This document shows, one piece after another, positions 1-10,800 of a stretch of DNA of 48,005 nt. The DNA is taken from positions 1 to 48,005 of the forward strand of contig NZ_KQ948794.1 of the NCBI RefSeq assembly GCF_001514205.1, read 5' to 3'. The position numbers and the translations under genes are program-made. Numbering within the stretch: the stretch's first letter is position 1; every line of letters begins with the position of its first letter. Source of the stretch: Streptomyces griseoruber (GTDB lineage: Bacteria > Actinomycetota > Actinomycetes > Streptomycetales > Streptomycetaceae). The notes below the pieces were generated by a model. It saw nothing but the letters and a program-made list of their open reading frames with translations. It did no database searches and was not told the origin of the DNA.

Positions 1-2
1 GG

Positions 3-1811
3 CCGGCGCCTACCGGACCGGTGCGGGCGGCCATCGACCGCTCCGTGATCCTGGGCACCGACGCCGACCTCACCGCCCTCGGAGAGCGCGTCCCCGACGT
101 CGTCGTCGCCCCCTTCACGGCGGGTGACGTGGCGCCGGAGGGGCTGGCCGAGCAGGCACGTACGGCCACACGGCGCGCTCTGACGCTGGTGCGGCAGTTC
201 CTCGCCGACGGACGTCTTGCCTCGACGCGGCTGGTGTTCCTCACCCACGGCGCGGTCGCGACACGGCCGGGCGACGACATCGCCGACCTGATCAACGCCC
301 CCGTGTGGGGCCTGGTCCGCTCGGCACAGCGCGAACACCCCGACCGGCTGTGGCTGGTGGACGGTGCCGACGAGGCACTGGCCGCGCGCCTGGCCATGGG
401 TGAGGAACCACAGTCGGCGGTGCGCGACGGCGCGGTCCTCGTGCCGCGGCTCGTCCGGCACGACACGCCCTCCCCCGGCACCGCCACGGGCTTCGGCAGG
501 GCGGACGGCACGGTCCTGATCACCGGCGGCACCGGCACCGTGGGCGCCCTGATCGCCCGCCACCTGGTCACCGAACACGGCGTGCGCCATCTGCTCCTGA
601 CCAGCCGACGCGGCCGGCAGGCGCCGGCCGCGGAGGAGCTGGCCGCCGAGCTGGAAGCCAACGGGGCCCAGGTCACCCTCGCCGCCTGCGACGCGGCCGA
701 CCGCGAGGCCCTGGCCGCCCTGCTCGCCGCCGTCCCCGCGGACAGGCCGCTGACCGGCGTCATCCACGCGGCCGGCATCCTCGACGACGCCACGGTCACC
801 GGACTGACCCCGGACCGACTCGACCGTGTCCTGCGCCCGAAGATCGACGCCGCGCTCAATCTGCACGACCTCACCCGGGACCACCCCCTCGACGCCTTCG
901 TCCTGTTCTCCTCGGCGGCCGGCGTCCTCGGCAGCCCCGGACAGGGCAACTACGCGGCGGCCAACGTGTTCCTGGACGCCCTCGCGGCACACCGGGTCGC
1001 GGGCGGGCTGCCGGCGCAGTCGCTGCCGTGGGGGCTGTGGAGCGAGCGGAGCGAGCTGACGGCGTCGCTCCCGGACGCGGAGCGCGAGGGGACCGGACGC
1101 TCGGGTGTGCTCGGCCTGTCGTCCGGAGAGGCACTGGCCCTCTTCGACACCGCGCGGCGTTCCGGCGAGCCGGTGCTCGTGCCGATCCGTCTCGACCACG
1201 CGGCGCTGCGCGGCCAGGACGTACCGCCGGTGCTGTGGCACGAGGTGCGCCGCCCGGGGCACACCGGGCCGGGGTCCGCGCGGCCGACGGCCGCATCCGC
1301 CCGCGAGCGTCTGCTGCGGCTGCCCGAGGAGGAGCGCCGGGCGGGTCTGCTGGACCTCGTCCGCACCCATGTCGCCGCGGTGCTGGGTCACTCGGGCACC
1401 GGCTCGGTGACGGCGGAGCGTGCGTTCAAGGACCTGGGCTTCGACTCGCTCACCGCCGTACAGCTGCGCAACCAGCTGGCCGCGGCGACCGGAGTCAAGC
1501 TCCCGCCGACCGTGGTGTTCGACCACCCCACGCCGGGGGCCCTGGCCGAACACCTCGGCGGCGAACTCTTCGACGAGGGCCCGGACCCGGACGCGACCGC
1601 CGTACTGCGGGAACTCGACCGCCTGGAGTCGGCCCTGCAGTCCGCCATGTCCCGGCTCCCGGACCCGGAACACGTGTCGTCCCGGCTGCGCGCGCTCGCC
1701 GCGAAGGTGGCGGGATCCGACGGCGGCAGCCCGGACCTCGACCAGGAAATCGCCTCGGCCACAGCTGACGAGCTGCTCGGCCTCATCGACAAGGAATTCG
1801 GCTCCGTGTGA
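3..1811 (+). CDS. Type I modular PKS, C-terminal part (KR-ACP-docking), 5' truncated by window
   Basis: The reading frame is open to the window edge, so this is the 3' end of a longer PKS gene; the GTG at 21 is not the start. The visible part holds a ketoreductase and an acyl carrier protein. The KR has the NADPH-binding motif TGGTGTVG (about 518-545), the catalytic region LFSSAAG and GQGNYAAAN, and an LDD motif in HAAGILDDATV, which by known KR typing predicts a B-type reduction to a D-configured hydroxyl. The ACP has GFDSLTAVQLRN with the phosphopantetheine Ser encoded at 1446-1448. The tail (about 1560-1811) has charged helices ending SATADELLGLIDKEF, typical of a C-terminal docking domain that passes the chain to the next subunit. 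The domains upstream of the KR lie outside the window. Confidence 0.95.
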   Translation, partial: PAPTGPVRAAIDRSVILGTDADLTALGERVPDVVVAPFTAGDVAPEGLAEQARTATRRALTLVRQFLADGRLASTRLVFLTHGAVATRPGDDIADLINAPVWGLVRSAQREHPDRLWLVDGADEALAARLAMGEEPQSAVRDGAVLVPRLVRHDTPSPGTATGFGRADGTVLITGGTGTVGALIARHLVTEHGVRHLLLTSRRGRQAPAAEELAAELEANGAQVTLAACDAADREALAALLAAVPADRPLTGVIHAAGILDDATVTGLTPDRLDRVLRPKIDAALNLHDLTRDHPLDAFVLFSSAAGVLGSPGQGNYAAANVFLDALAAHRVAGGLPAQSLPWGLWSERSELTASLPDAEREGTGRSGVLGLSSGEALALFDTARRSGEPVLVPIRLDHAALRGQDVPPVLWHEVRRPGHTGPGSARPTAASARERLLRLPEEERRAGLLDLVRTHVAAVLGHSGTGSVTAERAFKDLGFDSLTAVQLRNQLAAATGVKLPPTVVFDHPTPGALAEHLGGELFDEGPDPDATAVLRELDRLESALQSAMSRLPDPEHVSSRLRALAAKVAGSDGGSPDLDQEIASATADELLGLIDKEFGSV

Positions 1812-1864
1812 CGCGGCCCCGTTCGAAGCGATGAGTGGCACTTCCTCCGTGATTGTGAAAGGCG

Positions 1865-4800
1865 ATGGACAAGCCGATGGCAGAGCAGGCAAAACTCCTC
1901 GAATATCTGAAGCGGATGACGGCCGACCTCCGGCAGGCGAACCAGAGACTCAGCGACGTCGACGAGAAGGCGCACGAGCCGATCGCCATCGTGGGCATGG
2001 GGTGCCGGTTCCCCGGCGGGGTGGGGTCCCCGGAGGAGCTGTGGCGGTTGGTGGCCGCCGGCTCGGACGCGGTCTCGGGCTTCCCGACCGACCGCGGCTG
2101 GGACGTGGAGGATCTCTACGACGCCGATCCGGGCGTCCGCGGGAAGGTCTACACCCGCGAGGGCGGTTTCCTGCACGAGGCGGCGGAGTTCGACGCCGGC
2201 TTCTTCGGGATCTCGCCGCGTGAGGCGTTGGCGATGGACCCGCAGCAGCGGCTGCTGCTGGAGACGTCGTGGGAGGCGATGGAGCGGGCGGGCATCGACC
2301 CGGCGTCGCTGCGCGGCAGCCGCACCGGCGTCTACATGGGCCTGATGTACCACGACTACGCCGTGCACACCTCCGGCGTCCCCGAGGACCTCGAGGGCCA
2401 CCTCGGCACCGGCACGGCGGGCAGCATCGCGGCCGGGCGCATCGCCTACACCTTCGGCTTCGAAGGGCCCACGCTCACGGTCGACACGGCGTGTTCGTCG
2501 TCGCTGGTGGCGCTGCACCTGGCGGTGCAGGCGCTGCGGCGCGGTGAGTGCGGGATGGCGCTCGCGGGCGGGGTGACGGTGATGTCCTCCCCGGCCGCCT
2601 TCCTGGACTTCAGCCGGCAGCGCGGGCTCTCCCCGGACGGCCGGTGCAAGGCCTTCGACGAGCGGGCGGACGGCACCGGCTTCGGTGAGGGGGCCGGTGT
2701 GCTGCTGGTGGAGCGTTTGTCGGACGCGGTGCGGCTGGGGCATCCGGTGCTGGCGGTGGTGCGGGGGAGCGCGGTCAACCAGGACGGTGCCAGCAATGGT
2801 CTGACGGCGCCGAACGGGCCGTCGCAGCAGCGGGTCATCCGGCAGGCGCTCGCCGACGCTCGGCTGAGTGCCGCCGATGTCGACGCGGTCGAGGCCCACG
2901 GGACGGGGACGCGCCTGGGTGACCCGATCGAGGCGCAGGCGCTGATCGCGACCTACGGTCAGGAGCGTTCCGGTGAACTGCCGCTGTTCCTGGGGTCGTT
3001 GAAGTCGAACATCGGGCATGCGCAGGCGGCCGCCGGTGTGGGTGGGGTCATCAAGATGGTGATGGCTCTGCGGCACGGGGTGTTGCCGAAGACCTTGCAT
3101 GTGGACGCGCCGACGTCGCATGTGGACTGGTCGGCGGGTGCGGTGGAGCTGCTGACCGAGCAGCGGGCCTGGCCGGAGCTGGACCGGCCGCGCCGGGCCG
3201 CCGTCTCCTCCTTCGGGCTGAGCGGCACCAACGCCCACGTCATCCTCGAACAGGTCACCGCACCGGAACCGGAAGCCGTCTCCCGCGAGCCGCACGGACC
3301 GCTCCCCTGGGTGCTGTCGGGCAGGACGGAGACCGCCCTGCGGGCGCAGGCCGAGCGGCTGCACGCCTTCGTCACCGAGCGCCCCGACCTCGACCTGGTC
3401 GACGCGGCGTACTCCCTCCTGCGCCGCCGCACCGGGGCCGAGCACCGGGCCGTCGTCCTGGCCCAGGACCGGGCCGAACTGCTCGCCGGACTCACCGCGC
3501 TCGCGGCCGCGGAGCCCGCGGCCTCGGTCGTGCGCGGTGTGCGCGGTGACGGCGGGCTGGCCTTCCTGTTCACCTTCCAGGGCAGTCAGCGCCTGGGCAT
3601 GGGACGCGAGTTGTACGACGCGTTCCCGGTCTTCGCGGCGGCCTTCGACGAGGTCTGCGCCGCGCTGGACCGGCATCTCGACCGGCCGGTCAAGGAGATC
3701 GTCTTCGCCCCCGAGGACACCCCCGAGGCCGCGTCGCTGGCCCAGGCCGCATACGGCCACCCGGCGGTGTTCGCCCTGGAGGTCGCCCTCTACCGGCTGA
3801 TCGAGCACTGGGGCATCCGCCCCGACGTGGTCTTCGGCGGCTCCAACGGCGACTCCGCCGTGCTCCACGTGACCGGCATGCTCTCCCTGGCGGACGCGGC
3901 CGCCTTCGTCACCACGCGGGGCCGGCTGCTCCAGCAGACGCCGCCGGGCGGCACCATGGTCGCGATCGAGGCCTCCGAGGACGAGGTCTGCGCCAGTCTG
4001 CGGGGTCGTACCGGCACCGTCGACGTCGCCCTCGTCAACGGTCCCCGGCAGGTCGTCATCTCCGGCGACGAGGACCTCGTCGCCCAGATCGGCGACGAGT
4101 GGCAGAGCGCCGGCCGGCGGACCCACCGGATGTCCTTCGGCCGGGCGTTCCACTCCGCCCACATGGAGCCGGTCGTGGACCGGTTCGTGACGGCGGTCCG
4201 GGCGCTGGAGCTCCACCCGCCGCGCATCCCGGTCATCAACTGCCTGGACGGCCGGCACGCCGATCCCGCCGAGCTGCGCTCCCCGGAGTACTGGGGACGC
4301 CATGTCCGCGGCGCCGTACGCTTCCTGGACGGCATGCGGACCCTGGAGGCCGACGGCGTCCGCACCTACCTGGAACTCGGCCCGGTCGCCATGCAGTCCC
4401 TGATGGGACGCGAGTGCCTCGCCGAAGACAGTGACGCGGCGCTGCTCCCCACCCTGCGCGAAGGGCGCCCGGAGCCCGTCAGCCTGCTCACCGCCCTCGC
4501 CCACCTGTACGTCCGCGGCGTCGACGTCGACGCCGACGCGTTCTTCGGCCACCTCGGCCCGCGCCGCGTCGAGCTGCCGACATACGCCTTCGAGCGCGCG
4601 CACTACTGGCTCGCCGACTCCCCGGCCGCCACAGCTGCCGCCCGGCCGGCCGACCTGGGCCTCGGCGCGGCCGACCACCGGCTGCTGGGCGCGGCGGTGT
4701 CGGTGGCCGGTGCCGACGAACTGCTGCTCACCGGCCGCCTGTCGCTGCGCACCCACCCGTGGCTCGCGGACCACGCGGTCGCGGGCACGGTGCTGCTGCC

Positions 4801-7800
4801 CGGCACCGCCTTCATCGACCTGGCGCTGCACGCGGCCGACCTGTCCGGCTGCCGGCTGATCGAGCAGCTGACCCTTCAGTCACCGCTCGTCCTGCCCGAA
4901 CAGGGCGGCATCCAGGTCCAGTTGGCGGTCGGCACCGCCGACGGGGCGGGCCGGCGCGAACTGACGGTCTTCGCCCGGCCCGACGACTTCGCCGACCGGC
5001 CGTGGACCCGGCACGCCACCGGCACCCTGGCCGCCGGCACTGCCGACCCCGGCTTCGACCTGGCCCAGTGGCCCCCGCAGGGCGCCCGCCCGGTCCCGGT
5101 GGACACGCTGTACGACACCCTCGCCACCGCCGGACTCGACTACGGCCCGGCCTTCCGGGGCGTCCGCGCGGCCTGGCGGCGCGGCACCGAGGTCTTCGCG
5201 GAGGTCGCCCTCACCGAGGAGACGCCCGACGGCTACGGCGTGCACCCCGCGCTCCTCGACAGCGCCCTGCACACCTGGAGCCTGGCCGGACCGGACGCGT
5301 CCGGCGGGCCGCAGCTCCCGTTCCACTGGTCGGGTGTGCGGCTCTTCGCGACCGGCGCGGACACCCTGCGCGTCCGACTGAGCCCGGCCGGCGCGGACGC
5401 GCTGGCGCTGGCGGTGGCCGATCCGACGGGGCGTCCGGTGGCGTCGGTGGACTCCCTGACGGTGCGGACGGTCACGGCCGACGCACTGCGCGCGTCGTCC
5501 ACGGCGGACGCGCTGTACCGGCTCGACTGGATCCCGGCGGACGCGGCGGAGCCGCTGGCACCGGGCAGCTGGGCCGGCGTCGGCTCCGCCGCCGACGACC
5601 ACCACCCGTCCCTGGCGGCCCTGGCGGCCGCCGTCGACGCCGGTGCGGCCGTACCGGACGTGGTGGTCGTACGCGAGCAGCCGGCGCTCGACACCCTGCA
5701 CGACGCGGTCCACCGCACGCTGCGCCTGCTGCGGGCCTGGCTGGCCGACGAACGGTTCGCCGCCGCCCGGCTGGTCCTCGTCACCAGCGGTGCGACGGGT
5801 GAGCGGGTCACCAGCCCGTCCGGTGCCGCGCTGCACGGCCTGGTGCGCTCCGCGCAGACCGAGCACCCGGGGCGGTTCGTCCTGGTCGACACCGACCGGC
5901 CGCAGGAGCCGCTCACGGCCGCGGTGCTCGGCACCGAGCCGCAGTTCCTCGTCCGCGACGGCGTCTGGTCGGTGGCCCGGCTGGCCCGGGCCCGGGCGAG
6001 CGCCGACGCGTCCACGTTCCGGTCCGACGGGACCGTCCTGGTCACCGGCGGCACGGGCACCCTCGGCGCGGTCGTCGCCCGGCACCTCGTGGCGGCGCAC
6101 GGCGTGCGGCACCTGGTGCTGACCAGCCGCCGGGGCCCGGCCGCCGAGGGCGCCGAGGCGCTGGCGGCCGAACTCGGCGCGCTGGGCGCCACCGTGTCGG
6201 TCGTCGCCTGCGACGCGGCCGACCGGTCGGCCCTCGCCGACGTCCTGGCCCGGATCCCGGCCGAGCACCCGCTGACCGGCGTGGTGCACGCGGCCGGGGT
6301 CCTGGCCGACCGGCTGGTGGAGTCCCTCACCCCGGAGCAGGCCGACGCGGTGCTGCGGCCCAAGGCCGACGCCGCGCTCCACCTGCACGAACTCACCCGG
6401 GAACTGGATCTGACGCACTTCGTCCTGTTCTCCTCCGCCGCCGGAGTGTTCGGCGGCGCGGGCCAGGGCGCGTACGCGGCGGCCAACGCCTTCCTGGACG
6501 GCCTGGCCGCCCACCGCCGCGCGAACGGACAGCCGGCGCTCTCGCTCGCCTGGGGCCTGTGGGCCGAACGCAGCGGCATCACCGGCCACCTGGCCGAGGC
6601 GGACCTCGCCCGCATCGAGCGGGCCGGCTTCGCCCCGATCACCGCCGAGGAGGGGCTGGCGCTCTTCGACGACTGCCTCGCCGCCGACCGGGCGGCCCTG
6701 CTCCCGATGCGCCTCGACACCGCACCCCGGCCAGGACGGGAGGTGCCGCCGCTGCTCAGTGGCCTGGTGCGCCCACCGCGCCCGGCCGCCCGTACGGCTG
6801 CCGCGCCCGCCGCGACGCTCCGCGACCGGCTGCTCGCGCTGCCCGCCGCCGAACGCGACGGGATGCTGCTCGACGTGGTCCGCTCGCACGCCGCCACCGT
6901 CCTCGGCCATGCGACGGCCGACGCCGTCGGCGCCGAGCACACCTTCCGCGACCTCGGCGTCGACTCGCTGAGCGCCGTCGAACTGCGCAACGCGCTCAGC
7001 CCCCTCACCGGCCTCACCCTGCCTCCCACCCTGGTCTTCGACTACCCCACACCGGCCGCGCTGGCGGCCCATCTGCGCCGTGAACTCCTCGCGGAGAGCA
7101 CCGACACCACCGAGACCGGCCCCGCCGAGTCCGTCGCCGGAGCGGCCGACGAGCCGATCGCCATCGTGGGCATGGGCTGCCGCTTCCCCGGCGGCGTGGG
7201 TTCCCCCGAGGAGCTGTGGCGCTTGGTCTCCACCGGCTCGGACGGCATCTCCGGCTTCCCGACGGACCGCGGCTGGGATCTGGACGACCTCTACGACCCG
7301 GACCCGGGCGTCCGCGGGAAGGTCTACACCCGCGAGGGCGGTTTCCTGCACGAGGCGGCGGAGTTCGACGCCGGCTTCTTCGGGATCTCGCCGCGTGAGG
7401 CGTTGGCGATGGACCCGCAGCAGCGGTTGCTGCTGGAGACGTCGTGGGAGGCGATGGAGCGGGCGGGCATCGACCCGGCGTCGCTGCGCGGCAGCCGTAC
7501 CGGCGTCTACATGGGCCTGATGAACCGCGACTACCTGACCAGGCTGCGCACCATCCCCGAGGAGCTGGAGGCGTTCCGCGGCACCGGCACGGCGGGCAGC
7601 GTGGCGGCCGGCCGGCTGTCGTACACCTACGGTCTGGAGGGCCCGGCCGTCACGGTCGACACGGCGTGCTCGTCGTCGCTGGTGACCCTGCACCTGGCGG
7701 TGCAGGCGCTGCGGCGCGGCGAGTGCGGGATGGCGCTCGCGGGCGGGGTGACGGTGATGTCCTCCCCGGCCGCCTTCCTGGACTTCAGCCGGCAGCGCGG

Positions 7801-10800
7801 ACTCTCCCCGGACGGCCGGTGCAAGGCCTTCGCGGACGGCGCGGACGGCACCGGCTGGGCCGAAGGCGTCGGCGTCCTGGTGGTGGAGCGGCTGTCGGAC
7901 GCCGTACGGCTGGGGCACCCCGTGCTGGCGGTGGTGCGGGGGAGCGCGGTCAACCAGGACGGCGCCAGCAACGGTCTGACGGCGCCCAACGGGCCGTCGC
8001 AGCAGCGGGTGATCCGGCAGGCGCTCGCCGACGCCGGACTGAGCGCCGCGGACGTCGACGCGGTCGAGGCGCACGGGACGGGGACCCGGCTCGGTGACCC
8101 GATCGAGGCGCAGGCCCTCCTCGCCACCTACGGCCAGGAGCGCACCGGCGAACAGCCGCTGTTCCTGGGGTCGTTGAAGTCGAACATCGGGCATGCGCAG
8201 GCGGCCGCCGGTGTGGGCGGGGTCATCAAGACGGTGATGGCCCTGCGCCACGGCATACTGCCGCGGACGCTGCACGTGGACGAGCCGACCTCCCATGTGG
8301 ACTGGTCGGCGGGTTCGGTCGAGCTGCTGACCGAGCAGCGGGCCTGGCCGGAACTGGACCGGCCCCGCCGCGCCGCCGTCTCCTCCTTCGGACTGAGCGG
8401 CACCAACGCCCACGTCATCCTCGAACAGGCTCCCGAAGCCGAGGACGTCCCCGTCGCCGAGTCCGGTCCGATCCCCTGGGTCGTCTCGGGCAGGACCGGG
8501 ACGGCGCTGCGCGCGCAGGCCGAACGGCTGCACGCCTTCGTCACCGAGCGCCCCGGCCTCGACCTGGGCGCGGCGGCGTACGCGCTGCTGACCACGCGCA
8601 CCACCTTCGACCACCGGGCGGTGGTGGTGGCCGAGGACCGCGACGCACTCCTCGGCGGCCTGGCCGCCGTGGCCGCCGGCGAGCCCGCCGCCGGAGTCGC
8701 CCGGGGCCGGCAGCACTCGGGCCGGCTCGCCGTCCTGTTCACCGGGCAGGGCAGCCAGCGCCCGGGCATGGGGCGCGAGTTGTACGACGCGTTCCCGGTC
8801 TTCGCAGCCGCCTTCGACGAGGCCTGCGCCGAACTGGACCGGCATCTCGACCGGCCGCTGAAGGAGATCGTCTTCGCCCCCGAGGACAGCCCCGAGGCGG
8901 CCCTGATCCACCGGACCGGCTTCACCCAGCCCGCGGTGTTCGCTCTGGAGGTCGCCCTCTACCGGCTGATCGAACACTGGGGCATCCGCCCCGACGCCGT
9001 GGCCGGCCACTCGATCGGCGAGCTGGCGGCCGCCCACGTCATCGGCCTCTTCCCGCTGCCCGACGCGGCCGCGCTGGTCGCGGCCCGCGGGCGGCTGATG
9101 CAGGAACTGCCGGCGGGCGGGGCCATGGTCGCCGTCCAGGCCACCGAGCCGGACGTCCTCGAACTCATCGGGGACATGGCCGACCGGGTCGGTGTCGCCG
9201 CCGTCAACGGGCCCTCCGCCGTCGTCCTGTCCGGTGCCGCCGAAGCCGTGCTCGACCTCGCCGGGCAGTTGCGCGCCCTGGGCCGCAAGACCAAGCGCCT
9301 GGAAGTCAGCCACGCCTTCCACTCACCGCTGATGGAACCGATGCTGGACGGGTTCGCCGAGGTGGCACGCGGCCTTCGGTCCGCCCCGGTCACCACCGCG
9401 TTCTTCTCCACCCTGACCGGCGGCCCGGTCACGGCGGAGGACCTCGGCAACCCCGAGTACTGGGTACGGCACGTCCGGCAGGCCGTGCGGTTCCACGACG
9501 TGGTGGGTGCCCTGCGGGCCGACGGAGTGACCACGTTCCTGGAACTCGGCCCCGACGGCGTGCTGTCCGCGATGGGCCCCAACTGCCTGCCCACGGACGC
9601 GGAAGCCGCCACCTTCGTCCCCTCCCTGCGCGCCGGCACCGCCGAACCGCAGAGCCTCACCAAGGCGGTCGTCCACCTGCACGCGCACGGCGTCCCGGTG
9701 GACTGGCCGGCGTTCTGCGGCACCCCGGTGGACTGGTCGGCGGCGTTCGACGGGCCCCGCGCGCCCCGCACGGAGCTGCCGACGTACGCCTTCCAGCGGC
9801 AGCGGTACTGGCTCGACGCGCCGCCGGCGCAGCCGGAGGACCTGGGCGCCGCCGGGCTCGTCCCCGCGGACCACCCCCTCCTGGGTGCCGCGATCGAACT
9901 GCCCGACTCCGACGCCCTGTTGTTCTCCGGACGTCTCGCCGCCCACACCCAGCCGTGGCTCGCCCACCACACCCTCGCCGGGACACCGGTGCTGCCCGCC
10001 TCGGCCGTGGTCGACATGGTCCTGCGGGCCGGCGACGAGACCGGCTGCGCCCTCGTCGAGGAACTCGTCCTGGAGACGCCGCTGGTCGTGCCCGACCAGG
10101 GCGGTACGCAGCTCAGGCTGACGGTCACCCCGTCCGGCGAGGGCCGCGCCGTCCAGCTGCACTCGCGGCCGGAGGGGACGTCCGGCTCCGGCGGATGGGT
10201 CCGCCACGCCCACGGCACACTGCGCCCCGCCGGTCCGGTCCCGGACGCCGGCCTGGCCGTGTGGCCGCCGGACGGCGCCGTACCGGCCGCGGCCGAGGAC
10301 CTCTACGAGCGCCTGGCGCGGGCCGGGCTCGACCACGGGCCGGCGTTCCGGGCCGTACGGGCTGTGTGGCGCCGCGACACGGAGCTGTACGCCGAACTGG
10401 CCCTCGCCCCGGCCGAGGCACAGGAGGCCGGCCGGTACGGCGTGCACCCGGTCCTGCTGGACGGCGCGCTGCACGCGCTCGGCCTGACGGACACGGCCGG
10501 CGAACTGCCCATGTCCTGGTCGGGCGTGTCCGTGCACGCCACCGGCGCCACCGCCGCCCGTGTCCACGTCGCCCCGGCCGCACCGGGCGCGGTCTCCCTC
10601 CTGCTGACCGACCCGACCGGACTGCCGGTCGCGTCGGCGGACTCGGTGGGCCTGCGACCCGCACCGGCCGGTCTGCCCCGTCCGACGGTGGAGCGCCCCG
10701 CCCCGGCCGCCCGCCCGGCCCGGCGCACGGTAGCGGCCGAACCCGTCGTGGCTCCCGGGGCCAGGGACCGCCTGCTGGCCCAGTCGCCGGACGAGCGGGC

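Noticed and set aside
1388..4831. Long minus-strand open frame of over 1100 codons
   Set aside because: It runs antisense to PKS genes and crosses a gene boundary; its protein is low-complexity Arg/Gly/Pro-rich with no domain. Long antisense frames are a usual effect of high third-position GC.
4880..9322. Minus-strand open frame of about 1480 codons
   Set aside because: Antisense to the two-module PKS; composition-driven, with no motif, while the plus strand has complete catalytic domains.
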